From NCBI GenBank assembly GCA_031291175.1, contig JARLJO010000050.1, positions 1-64,000 on the forward strand: 64,000 nucleotides of DNA, in the 5' to 3' direction. Of the stretch, positions 41,746 through 49,415 are shown in pieces. Within the stretch, counting starts at the first letter, position 1; each line of letters starts with the position of its first letter. A program made the translations under genes and the position numbers. The notes beneath the pieces are model-generated. The model was not told the DNA's origin. It did not search any database and saw only the letters and a program-made list of their open reading frames with translations. The stretch is from Gammaproteobacteria bacterium. GTDB lineage: Bacteria; Pseudomonadota; Gammaproteobacteria; DSM-16500.

Positions 41746-41943
41746 TTATCTGGCGAGCGAATGGCCAACGAAAGCGCCACCTACAGCGCCAACAGCTGTA
41801 CCAACAGCGCTACCACCAGTGATTGCATTACCCGCAACACCACCCAGTACGCCACCACCAACAAGCCCAACGTCTGAGTTTGTGCAAGCAGTGAGTAAGC
41901 TCAGTGATAAAATAAGACTGCATAGAATAGATGTTTTTTTCAT
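41746..41943 (-). CDS. Small glycine-zipper lipoprotein (OsmB-like)
   Basis: The start at 41943 gives 65 residues: MKKTSILCSLILSLSLLTAC with lipobox LTAC (Cys 20), then a Gly/Ala-rich segment with regular Gly spacing (GLVGGGVLGGVAGNAITGG and further). This pattern is a glycine-zipper membrane domain. The open frame reaches further upstream to 42048, but that would hide the signal peptide. OsmB/SlyB-type proteins sit in the outer membrane and respond to envelope stress; a similar role is inferred only from the architecture. Confidence 0.82.
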   Translation of the reverse strand: MKKTSILCSLILSLSLLTACTNSDVGLVGGGVLGGVAGNAITGGSAVGTAVGAVGGAFVGHSLAR

Positions 41944-42110
41944 TGTCGTTGTCTCCTTAGTTTTAGCTATCTCAGCTTCAAATGAACGGGTCAACAAGAC
42001 AATTTTAGCAGATTTTTGAACAGAGGGTTTTGGCGCTGCAAGTTGCAACGCCTTGATTGGAGTTATAATATTTTCAGCAGGCTAAAATTTTGACTGATTT
42101 TTCAATGGGG

Positions 42111-42947
42111 TTACAAAGTCTTTATTTCGTGTCTTCCCTGCTTGTTTTCGCTTAATACACGCCACAACCAGGGTAAGACTTCAGCAATGGCTTTATCGAG
42201 TTGCCAAGGTGGATTCACAATAGCAAGACCACTGCCATTTAAATGGGTTGGCACATTTTCAGGATGCACGCTTAATTCTGCAATGAGAATAGGGCGTTTG
42301 ATTTTGTCTTTGAGCGAATGGTGAAAACGATCGATCGCTCGGCGTTCTTTGATGGGATACCACAGCATAAACACGCCAGTCTCAAAGCGCGCCAAAGCGG
42401 TGGCCATCTTCGAGCCGACTTGCATGAGCTCATCTTGCACTTCATAGGGTGGGTCAATGAGGATGAAGCCTCGGCGTTCTTTGGGGGGCAAGAAAGCTTT
42501 GAGTGCTTGATAACCATCTTGATGGTGCACGGCAACTTGTTTGTCGTGGTGAAACGTGTCTTTTAAAATAGGGTAATCGTCATCATGTAATTCGGTTAAT
42601 ACCGCTCTATCTTGCGCACGAAGAAAATGGCGAGCGATATAAGGTGAACCTGGGTAATAGCGTAGTGGGTCGATTCCATCTGGATTGATGGCTTTGATGC
42701 AGTCGATATATTGTTGCACCAATTTCGGCGGATTGGGTTCATTCATGATTTTCAAAATGCCGTTGACGTATTCTTTGCTTTTTTGCGCGCTATTGGAAAG
42801 TAAATCGTAATAGCCAATACCGGCATGGGTATCGAGATAGCAATAAGGCGATTCTTTTCGCGCGAGCGCATTGCTGACAGCGATTAAAATAATATGTTTA
42901 AAAACGTCAGCAAAGTTGCCGGCGTGATAGGAGTGACGATAGTTCAT
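42111..42947 (-). CDS. rlmJ: 23S rRNA (adenine2030-N6)-methyltransferase
   Basis: RlmJ methylates A2030 of 23S rRNA. The 278-aa product begins with the family's MNYRHSYHAGNFADVFKHI, has the SAM-binding region around YLDTHAGIGYYDL (residues 38-50), and the catalytic DPPYE motif (FILIDPPYEVQDE) near 163-172. LWYPIKER follows, and NGSGLAIVNPPWQLD is near the C-terminus. It lies 7 bases downstream of murI, so the two are likely co-transcribed. Confidence 0.95.
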   Translation of the reverse strand: MNYRHSYHAGNFADVFKHIILIAVSNALARKESPYCYLDTHAGIGYYDLLSNSAQKSKEYVNGILKIMNEPNPPKLVQQYIDCIKAINPDGIDPLRYYPGSPYIARHFLRAQDRAVLTELHDDDYPILKDTFHHDKQVAVHHQDGYQALKAFLPPKERRGFILIDPPYEVQDELMQVGSKMATALARFETGVFMLWYPIKERRAIDRFHHSLKDKIKRPILIAELSVHPENVPTHLNGSGLAIVNPPWQLDKAIAEVLPWLWRVLSENKQGRHEIKTL

Positions 42948-42954
42948 GGATAAT

Positions 42955-43767
42955 TTATTCCCACAAGGGATAGTGTTCTAGCGAAATATCTTCGTTGAAA
43001 AAGAGTTTCGTGCCGTTGGCGAAGGATTCTGTGTAATCTGAAATATAAAAATGCTTTGTTCCCACGCCGTTTTGATTCAACAGATGATCGTGCTCTAGAC
43101 GTTTTTTGACGTTTCGGGCAATGATGTCGGATGGATCGATGATTGCAATTTTATTTTGGTAATAGTGAATGATTTTATCTTTCACTATGGGGTAGTGAGT
43201 ACAAGCGAGTACAAGCGCATCCATTTGTTGTAGCGATGGGTGTGACAAGTATTCATTTAGCAGGCTATCGATCACATCACGATTGCCAAATTCTTCAATG
43301 GCGGATGCCAGTAAGTTGGTTGGGTGTGAGGTGAGCGTGATGCCGGCGTTCAGCGCGTCAATTTTTTTCTTGTAGACGTTTGAGTTGACTGTCTGCTTGG
43401 TGCCGATCAGGCCTACGTGTTTGTGTGCGTAGTTGTCACGGACAAAATGCACAACGGGGTCTATCACGTTCATGACGATGGCTTTGCTTGCGATGTATTC
43501 TTTGACAAGTTCGTAGGCAGCAGCCGAGGCGGAGTTACAGGCGATTAAAATCAGTTTGCACTTTTGTTGTAAGAGCATGTGGGCGATTTTAATAGAGTAA
43601 GCCTGGATGGCGGCGGCGGATTTGTCGCCATAGGGTAGGTGTGCCGTGTCGCCGAAATAAATGAGATTTTCATTTGGCAATTGATTAACGATGGCTTTGG
43701 CGACGGTGAGGCCACCGATGCCGCTATCGAAAATACCTATGGGTTGGGATGCTGTGTGCTTTGTCAT
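42955..43767 (-). CDS. murI: Glutamate racemase
   Basis: MurI makes D-glutamate for peptidoglycan. The 270-aa product has IGIFDSGIGGLTVAKAI at residues 11-27, YFGDTAHLPYGDKS near 37-50, the first catalytic Cys in LIACNSASAAA near 74-84, and the second in VLACTHYPIV near 188-197. Length and motif order are standard. It leads rlmJ on the minus strand. A family C hairpin stands upstream at 43846. Confidence 0.95.
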   Translation of the reverse strand: MTKHTASQPIGIFDSGIGGLTVAKAIVNQLPNENLIYFGDTAHLPYGDKSAAAIQAYSIKIAHMLLQQKCKLILIACNSASAAAYELVKEYIASKAIVMNVIDPVVHFVRDNYAHKHVGLIGTKQTVNSNVYKKKIDALNAGITLTSHPTNLLASAIEEFGNRDVIDSLLNEYLSHPSLQQMDALVLACTHYPIVKDKIIHYYQNKIAIIDPSDIIARNVKKRLEHDHLLNQNGVGTKHFYISDYTESFANGTKLFFNEDISLEHYPLWE

Positions 43768-43845
43768 ATGGGGCTATGATAGCGAAGAAAGAGGGGTTTG
43801 GGTAGTTTGTTGCGAGTGAATGTGCTGTGATTTAGCAGGGTTCGC

Positions 43846-43884
43846 GGACTAAGACCCCCACAAAAAGCGTGGGGGTCTTAGTCC
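43846..43884. repeat. Family C hairpin, copy 1
   Basis: GGACTAAGACCCCCAC and GTGGGGGTCTTAGTCC form a perfect 16-bp stem with loop AAAAAGC. The upstream sequence (TGCTGTGATTTAGCAGGGTT) is shared with copy 2 at 47743, where one base pair of the stem is changed from G-C to A-T on both arms. It lies between murI (upstream side) and the phosphoribosyltransferase gene, in a 304-bp gap with no supported gene. A degenerate GTTGGGT hairpin element is at 43923-43950. Confidence 0.88.
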
Positions 43885-44071
43885 GTGCTACTAATCTTTG
43901 TGCAACACTGGACTTTAATGAGGTTGGGTTTCGCGAAAAGAGCTCAGCACAATCTGCCACTGTAAGTCATTGATTTATTTTTATTAAATAAATTTTTCAA
44001 AAAAGGGATCTTGTGGATCAATTCAAGTTCTAGTATTTTCTCTGTTTGTAAATTTATGTAGGGATAAAAAT

Positions 44072-44812
44072 ATGAGTACCGCAAGGATTATGTTTAATAC
44101 AGGTTTAAAAGTGGCTCCTTTGACAGAAGAACAAAAAAAACAATTGGAGTTAGAGTTGAAGGCAGAAGAGCAAGAACACGAAGACACGAAAAAAACGATG
44201 CAGCAGCTGCGCGTATTTTTGAAGAAAGAAGACATCGAAAAGAAATTAGACGAAATGGCTGACACGCTAGCTGAAGCCATGAAAGAGACGCCAAATGTGG
44301 TTGTGATGACGTCTTTAATGGGTGCCGCTCCTTTTGCGGAAGGCATTAAAAATCGTTTGCTTAAACGCGGTCTTTGCCCAAAAGAAGATATGATTTGTGT
44401 GAGTCGCTATGGTGATAATCATCAAGGCGGTGAGCCGCAATTGGTCGTTAAACCTCGATTGGATTTACGTGGACGTAATGTATTGATACTCGAAGATTTA
44501 ATTGAGGGCGGCGTGACGATCGCTTATGCGAAACAAGTCTGTGAGGATTTGGGTGCGCGGTCGGTTAAAGTGGCCACCTTATTGGATAGAGTTAATCAAC
44601 GCGTGCAGGGTTTTGAAGACGTAAAACCTGATTTCCATTGCTTTGAAGATAGCGCGAAAAAAGGCGAAGCAAAATGGTTAATTGGACGCGGTCTGGATGA
44701 GTATAGACGAGCACGTTCTCTTTCCTGGATTGGGTTTAAACCAATGGGTCAGGATAGTGAGCAAGATCTGCAGTCTGAGCAGCAGGCGTCATCTGCACCT
44801 GCTAATCGTTAA
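44072..44812 (+). CDS. Phosphoribosyltransferase-domain protein (HPRT-like)
   Basis: The 246-aa product carries a type I phosphoribosyltransferase core at about residues 55-220: VVVMTSLMGAAPFAEGI in the position of the PPi loop, the PRPP-binding segment VLILEDLIEGGVTI at 137-150, and a C-terminal hood with WLIGRGLDEYRRARSL. The usual E-D-x-x-D-T-G-x-T motif reads E-D-L-I-E-G-G-V-T, so the acidic residue and the Thr are changed. A ~50-residue charged helical N-terminal extension and a Gln/Ser/Ala tail are additional. Purine salvage is the likely role, but the altered motif leaves substrate and activity open. Confidence 0.75.
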   Translation: MSTARIMFNTGLKVAPLTEEQKKQLELELKAEEQEHEDTKKTMQQLRVFLKKEDIEKKLDEMADTLAEAMKETPNVVVMTSLMGAAPFAEGIKNRLLKRGLCPKEDMICVSRYGDNHQGGEPQLVVKPRLDLRGRNVLILEDLIEGGVTIAYAKQVCEDLGARSVKVATLLDRVNQRVQGFEDVKPDFHCFEDSAKKGEAKWLIGRGLDEYRRARSLSWIGFKPMGQDSEQDLQSEQQASSAPANR

Positions 44813-44833
44813 TAAGGTCACGTTTTTTATACG

Positions 44834-45178
44834 TAAAAAATAAAAATAGCGTCGACTCAAGAGAATCATCATCTGATGTAAGCGATTCGTCGCCACTGGA
44901 TCCCGCGGACAAGCCGCGGGACGTAGGTGGGGCAGATGGCGAGACATAGATGTGTAGATGGATGGGACATAGGTGTGTAGATGATGGGATGTAGGTGGAT
45001 AGATGGGCCGATAGAGAAGTTCTTGTAAAAATAAAAATAGCTCTCCTTGAGTTGACTCCTTACAGGGATGTGATGTTTGGAGTTGGAATAAGGTGATAGC
45101 TCTCCTTGAGTTGACTCCTTACAGAGATGTGATGTTTGAAGCTGGAGTAAAATGATGGCTCTCCTTGATTTGACACCT
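44834..45178. repeat. Composite of family B fragments, CCGCGG hairpin and short tandem repeats
   Basis: A family B left end (GTCGACTCAAG at 44851, with flank ATAAAAATAGC) is broken by a CCGCGG hairpin (44901-44921) and a decayed tandem array of GGGACATAGGTGTGTAGATG-like units to about 45005. Then a second flank (GATAGAGAAGTTCTTG at 45010) and two direct repeats of a family B right half follow, each ~68 bases (CTCTCCTTGAGTTGACTCCT at 45041 and 45101) and a third end at ~45160. No gene is supported; the minus-strand frame across it is a by-product. Confidence 0.75.
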
Positions 45179-45186
45179 TCCATATT

Positions 45187-45225
45187 AAAAAGCCCCGCTT
45201 GTTTTTAACAAGCGGGGCTTTTTTT
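45187..45225. terminator. Strong bidirectional terminator
   Basis: AAAAAGCCCCGCTTGTT pairs perfectly with AACAAGCGGGGCTTTTT around a three-T loop, with A and T runs on either side. It ends eight bases before the stop of the 545-aa gene and would terminate it on the minus strand. Confidence 0.9.
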
Positions 45226-45232
45226 ATCGCTT

Positions 45233-46870
45233 TCATTCAGATCTGGTTTGTTTGCCAGGCCGAATGTTTTGTTGTGGTGCAATGACATCAGGGACAGGTT
45301 GCCACTCAGTGTTGCCGCGAATTTTTTTCAACTCAGTTAAGAGATTGGCGAGGGACAGATTCTTGAAGTTGGCTACTGTCGCAATCAAAGCAATCATGGG
45401 CGCTTGTCGCACTTGGAAAAGACCGCAAAAACGTGTGCCAGGCGGTGATTGAAATAGTCTGCCGAAACTAAAACCAGGATTGACGGCAGGCATTTGTTTT
45501 TCCGCTGCCAGAATCATTTCGTCAATCTTGGCTTCTGCTACGGGATGATTGATCGCATTTTTAAAGACAGTAATATGATGCGGTACGCGTTTTTCCATCG
45601 CGCCTACCGTAAGATTGGTGCCGCCCCACAGTGGTTTGAATCGGGTTTGCTCGTTCCACCAATTGAGGTCGTTAAAACAATCTTTGAGTGCCTGCAGTTT
45701 TGCGGCCGTTTCGTCTGCGTGCTTATTCTCATCTGGCCTATCTAAAATGACTTCCTGGGGCACTGGAATTTCTTGTGCTGCTTGAACGAATGGGGGGACG
45801 TGGTTTGTCGCACTCATGCTCGCTTCGTGCTGTCCTATGGAAGCTTCTTCTTCTTCTTCTTCTTCGAGGGCGTGTTGAAGTTGATAGTCGAGAAAGTAGG
45901 AGGCGCTTTTCGTCAGGGGCTCGGCGTCTTCGGAATCACTTTTACTTTCTGTTTCGCTGGATTCTTTGGATTCTTCATCTGTTGTATCCGTAAAGTGGTG
46001 AGCGTTTCTGTCTTGCTCTTCGTCTAAGAAGCTATCAGAATCTTCTCTTTCGTCATTCGCTTCTGTATAAAGGAGAGCGGCTGCCAAGGGTTGAATTACG
46101 TTGTCTGTAAGCTTGGCTTCAACAGCTTGACTGGGCTGTGGCGGTTGGGATGGTTTGAAAGATGGCTGCGCTGTGGCTGTGACTTTCGGGGAGGTTACAC
46201 TTTTTGTTTCCTCTGCTATCGGCGATAACGGTTGGGCTGCTGATGCAGGATGCTTGCTACTTTCAGCTTCAAATTCTTGTACTTGTACTTGTAGTTTGCG
46301 TGCGGCAGAGAGAATTTGTTTTGCATTATCATCGATAGCTTGTTGCTGTTTGTTTCTTGCAAATGCTTCAGCTGCTTCGGCTTCTTCGATGGCGTCGATT
46401 CTTCTTAAATTTTGGCGAATGGCGCTCATGCCAGGATTGATACCTTCAAGAATGAGTTGAAGATTAGGAAAACTTTGGTGATGTTTTAACTGTGAGCGCA
46501 ATGTTTCTCTGGCCTCTGGATTGTCATTAATCACACCGGCAAAGAGATTACCAAGCGCCATATTGATGACGCCATTTTGGTAAAGCTGAAAAAAGTTAGC
46601 GATGGTTCTGTCAAAAATGGGTCTAACAGCAGGAGTGGGGCTCAATTCGTTTATTGATAAATGTTGATCGAGTGCTTTTAGGAATTCCTGGGCATTAGAG
46701 TAGAGAGTCGGCTTTCGGTTTCGAAATAAGAAGCTCAGGGATTCTGTTAATACTTGCTTATTTTTCAATGCCTTGTCAGCCCAGCGTTGGCTGTCTTTTA
46801 GCATAGAGAGGATTTCGACTACCAAGTCGTTCTGGGTCAGGCTTTTATTATTAGTTCTAAACATAGTCAA
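45233..46870 (-). CDS. Large unknown acidic protein; effector-like
   Basis: I do not recognise a family. The product is up to 545 aa (MFRTNNK two codons later is an equally good start) with no signal peptide or membrane helix. Residues 1-160 are helical and soluble; 160-205 is a likely coiled coil (IEEAEAAEAFARNKQQQ); 205-350 is disordered and Ser/Glu/Asp-rich with a run of six Glu coded by a CTT/GAA microsatellite (45844-45865). Residues 380-530 form a second folded region (WWNEQTRFKPLWGGTNL, GFSFGRLFQSPPGTRF). The layout resembles Legionellales translocated effectors, which is inference only. Confidence 0.68.
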   Translation of the reverse strand: MTMFRTNNKSLTQNDLVVEILSMLKDSQRWADKALKNKQVLTESLSFLFRNRKPTLYSNAQEFLKALDQHLSINELSPTPAVRPIFDRTIANFFQLYQNGVINMALGNLFAGVINDNPEARETLRSQLKHHQSFPNLQLILEGINPGMSAIRQNLRRIDAIEEAEAAEAFARNKQQQAIDDNAKQILSAARKLQVQVQEFEAESSKHPASAAQPLSPIAEETKSVTSPKVTATAQPSFKPSQPPQPSQAVEAKLTDNVIQPLAAALLYTEANDEREDSDSFLDEEQDRNAHHFTDTTDEESKESSETESKSDSEDAEPLTKSASYFLDYQLQHALEEEEEEEASIGQHEASMSATNHVPPFVQAAQEIPVPQEVILDRPDENKHADETAAKLQALKDCFNDLNWWNEQTRFKPLWGGTNLTVGAMEKRVPHHITVFKNAINHPVAEAKIDEMILAAEKQMPAVNPGFSFGRLFQSPPGTRFCGLFQVRQAPMIALIATVANFKNLSLANLLTELKKIRGNTEWQPVPDVIAPQQNIRPGKQTRSE

Positions 46871-47119
46871 TTCCTATCTGATAATGCATTTATTCTCCTT
46901 TTACTATAATACAAGAAGCTTAAGATAAAATTAAAAGTAATTCATTTCATTAGAGATTTTGGCTTTTTTAAAAGAGAACTGGGATTATGGCTTTTCAAGG
47001 GTGTAGAATAGCTAGATAGTGATGTTTTCTAGATAAGTAGTGTGAGTAATAGAAGACAGGGAAATTGTCTGCAAAGCCTGCCGTTTGCGTCTAGATGCCA
47101 TTAATTTGAGGTATAACTA

Positions 47120-47437
47120 ATGATTAGACATACCGTACTCTTTAAGTTGAAATCTGACGTCTCAAAGCAAGAAGTCGAACGTGTTTTTACGGATATTTTG
47201 GGTTTAACGAATACGTTAGTCGGCATTCTTTCGATTACGGGTGGTACCTGTTATTTTCACGATCAAGATGACAGCGAATCACAGATATTTTCGCATGGTT
47301 TTTCCATTGATTTTCAGGATAAAAAAGCGCGAGATGCTTTTTTGAATAATCCTATTACTCATCCCGTCAAAAACAATATTCTGAAAATAGCCGATGGTGG
47401 TCAATCTGGTATTTATGGATTTGACTTTGGGGCGTAG
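47120..47437 (+). CDS. Dabb (stress-response alpha/beta-barrel) domain protein
   Basis: The 105-aa product is a single Dabb ferredoxin-like domain: MIRHTVLFKLKSDVSKQEVE at the start (the conserved H-x-V-x-F-K pattern), a central IQGI-like strand replaced by LVGILSITGG, HGFSIDFQDKKARDAFLNNP, and the closing HPVKNNIL. Such proteins form dimeric barrels; bacterial roles are varied and unassigned. It stands alone, with ~250 bp of unremarkable AT-rich sequence upstream. Confidence 0.8.
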   Translation: MIRHTVLFKLKSDVSKQEVERVFTDILGLTNTLVGILSITGGTCYFHDQDDSESQIFSHGFSIDFQDKKARDAFLNNPITHPVKNNILKIADGGQSGIYGFDFGA

Positions 47438-47595
47438 TCTCTTTTCATTTCTCCCCTTGGGGGCTTTGCCTGCGTAGGTGGGAATCTGTTATTAGTAAAA
47501 CAAGCCAGTCATTATCGCGTTCTACTAAAAATTAACATTACCTTATATTTTTGCGCGACAAAAGTGTGATACCTGTGGGCTTTAATGATGTTGGT

Positions 47596-47626
47596 GTTGG
47601 GCTTCGCAAAAAGCGCTCAGCCCAAC
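47596..47626. repeat. GTTGGGC/GCCCAAC hairpin repeat
   Basis: GTTGGGC (47596-47602) pairs with GCCCAAC (47620-47626), with an inner CGC/GCG pair around AAAAA. A decayed relative lies at 43923. Both stand next to a family C hairpin, in opposite relative positions. Confidence 0.65.
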
Positions 47627-47742
47627 CTATGCCTCTTTATAGCTGTGCGACAAAATATGACGCCAGTGGGTTTTAATGATTATGGCGAGGATTTTTGATT
47701 CGTTTGTGCCGAATGGATGTTCTGTGATTTGGCAGGGTTCGC

Positions 47743-47781
47743 GGACTAAAACCCCCACAAAAAGCGTGGGGGTTTTAGTCC
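47743..47781. repeat. Family C hairpin, copy 2
   Basis: GGACTAAAACCCCCAC and GTGGGGGTTTTAGTCC form a perfect 16-bp stem with loop AAAAAGC, identical in design to copy 1 at 43846 but with one base-pair substitution on both arms. The ~530-bp gap from 47438 to 47964 holds no gene, only this hairpin, the GTTGGGC hairpin and family A copy 4. Confidence 0.88.
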
Positions 47782-47849
47782 GTGCTACATCGGAGTTTTC
47801 TGTGCAGTGAGCCAATGTAAAAATGTTTTTTGTAAATGCTCTTTTCGCG

Positions 47850-47961
47850 TCAACGAAGTTGAAGTGAATCAAAAAAACGGGGTGGCAGGGTAGGTTGGCT
47901 TTTTACGCGCGGAGCTTGCGAGCACGAAAAAAGTCAACCTACCCTGACAGGACCCCAGTCA
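47850..47961 (+). repeat. Family A palindromic repeat, copy 4
   Basis: The leading hairpin is TCAAC-GAA-GTTGA (47850-47862), a paired change from the CCAC/GTGG of copies 1 and 3. The core is at 47877-47961. Arms GGTAGGTTGGCTTTTT and AAAAAGTCAACCTACC pair with one G-U. It ends three bases before the stop codon of the esterase gene. Confidence 0.9.
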
Positions 47962-47964
47962 TTT

Positions 47965-48906
47965 TCAAACAGTCTTTATCATTTCAGCAATCCTGGCAAT
48001 CATATCCTCAGTAGCTTTTTTTGCAGATGCGACAGCATTCGCATAAAAAGGAAATGCATGCACCATTCCGGCATAGCAATGGTAATCATAAAGTAAATGC
48101 GCGGCTTTCAAACGTTCTGCATAAGCTAGTCCTTCATCATGCAGTGGGTCACATTCATTGGTAATCACTAAAGCTTGCGGTAAATGATCAACACTGCTGG
48201 CTTTCAGCGGGGCAGCATAAGGATTATTCCAATCCGCTTTGTTCGGCAAGTAATGTTGCCAATACCATTGCATCATCTCTCGATTCAAATTGATGGTGTT
48301 TTGCGTTTGATAGGATGCGGTGTGAAAGTTGGTATCTGTTGCGGGGTAAAGTAAAATTTGTCCTTCAATGCGCGGATAGTTTTGGTCTCTTGCCATTAAT
48401 GCCACTGCTGCAGCAAGATCACCACCAGCAGAGTCGCCGCCCACAAAGATTTTGTCGGGCGCGATACAAAGTAATTTTGCATTGTCTGCAATCCAGCGAG
48501 TCGCTTGATAACAATCTTCTACTGGAATGGGAAAAGGAAACTCCGGCGCTAAACGATATTGAACAGATAACACCATACAGTTTGCGGCTTTAGCGATTTG
48601 AATGCAGAACCCATCGTAATCATCCAGTGTTCCCAACACAAATCCACCGCCATGCATAAAGACCAACACAGGAAAAGGAGCGGCGTTTTCTTTTGGTTTG
48701 TAGATGCGAAGGGGAATTTGACGATTATCTTGTTTGATAACGATATTGGAAATGTCGATATCTGGATTGTTACGAATGGGTTTAGGTGAAAGTGCGCTAT
48801 GATCAACTGCGAGACGTGCTTTTTCTGCCGAGAGTGTGGTGATGTCGGGGAAGCCATTTTGTTTGAGTTGATTGAGAAAAGTATGAATGTCTGGATCGAT
48901 AGCCAT
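47965..48906 (-). CDS. HSL-family alpha/beta-hydrolase (esterase/lipase)
   Basis: The 313-aa product belongs to the hormone-sensitive-lipase-like group: oxyanion motif HGGGFVLGTLDDYD near residues 85-98, nucleophile elbow GGDSAGGDLAAAVAL near 155-169, catalytic Asp in ECDPLHDEG near 252, and His in GMVHAFPF near 284. These enzymes hydrolyse short to medium acyl esters. It has no signal peptide, so it is cytoplasmic. Family A copy 4 abuts the 3' end. It is monocistronic. Confidence 0.92.
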   Translation of the reverse strand: MAIDPDIHTFLNQLKQNGFPDITTLSAEKARLAVDHSALSPKPIRNNPDIDISNIVIKQDNRQIPLRIYKPKENAAPFPVLVFMHGGGFVLGTLDDYDGFCIQIAKAANCMVLSVQYRLAPEFPFPIPVEDCYQATRWIADNAKLLCIAPDKIFVGGDSAGGDLAAAVALMARDQNYPRIEGQILLYPATDTNFHTASYQTQNTINLNREMMQWYWQHYLPNKADWNNPYAAPLKASSVDHLPQALVITNECDPLHDEGLAYAERLKAAHLLYDYHCYAGMVHAFPFYANAVASAKKATEDMIARIAEMIKTV

Positions 48907-49094
48907 ATAGCACTCGCGATTAGAAGATAATTAGTATGCTACGGTTTGTCCGCAGTGCGATGATTTTATGAGAAAGCTTTACTAGATAGGGAATGATATG
49001 GATTTGACTGGTCGCTAGTCAATATTTAGCACTCATTGAAGCGTCAAACTACAGGATATAGGGATAAAAAGCCAAAGTTGTTTTTTTCAAGGCA

Positions 49095-49124
49095 ATAAAA
49101 AAGGTGAGTTCGCACCCACCTTTT
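49095..49124 (-). terminator. Rho-independent terminator of the histone-like gene
   Basis: AAAAGGTG (49099-49106) pairs with CACCTTTT (49117-49124); on the minus strand the stem is followed by a T run (complement of 49097-49102). It lies 22 bases beyond the stop codon. Confidence 0.75.
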
Positions 49125-49145
49125 GTTGACTCTCGGGCTGAGAGA

Positions 49146-49415
49146 TTACTTCTTTGCCGCTTTTTTACGAGCTGGCGCTTTTTTCTTTGCTGCAGCTTTG
49201 CGAGCAGGCGCTTTCTTAGCCTTGCGAACCACTTTTTTCTTAGCTGGAGCTTTTTTCTTAGCTGGTGCTTTCTTTTTAGCTGGAGCTTTCTTCTTAGCAA
49301 CTACGCGTTTTGCAACTTTGCGTGCAGGTGCTTTTTTAGCTTTACGTGCTTTTGGAGCTGCTGCTACTTTAACAACTTTTTTCTTTGCTGCTGCTTTACG
49401 TTTTTTAACTGCCAT
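49146..49415 (-). CDS. Histone H1-like Lys/Ala-rich DNA-binding protein
   Basis: The 89-aa product is about half Lys and a third Ala, with repeated KKAPAKK and KKVVRKAKKAPARK units and no other folded domain. This matches the C-terminal-tail type of bacterial H1-like proteins, such as Hc1/Hc2 of Chlamydia and Hq1 of Coxiella, which compact the nucleoid in resting forms. It is monocistronic with GGGAG before the ATG and its own terminator. A possible promoter TTGCTG-18 bases-CATAAA is about 50 bases upstream, but this is weak. A long frame on the other strand (Phe/Leu/Ala-rich) is rejected. Confidence 0.85.
   Translation of the reverse strand: MAVKKRKAAAKKKVVKVAAAPKARKAKKAPARKVAKRVVAKKKAPAKKKAPAKKKAPAKKKVVRKAKKAPARKAAAKKKAPARKKAAKK

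Noticed and set aside
41597-42019. Plus-strand Pro/Thr-rich 140-aa frame
   Set aside because: It is antisense to the glycine-zipper lipoprotein gene and its terminator, with no start signal of its own.
44869-45183. 104-aa minus-strand frame in the repeat cluster
   Set aside because: It is made entirely of family B and tandem-repeat DNA, with duplicated peptide segments mirroring the DNA repeats.
45773-46027. Plus-strand Phe-rich frames inside the 545-aa gene
   Set aside because: They arise from the complement of the Glu/Ser-rich linker and have no initiation signals.
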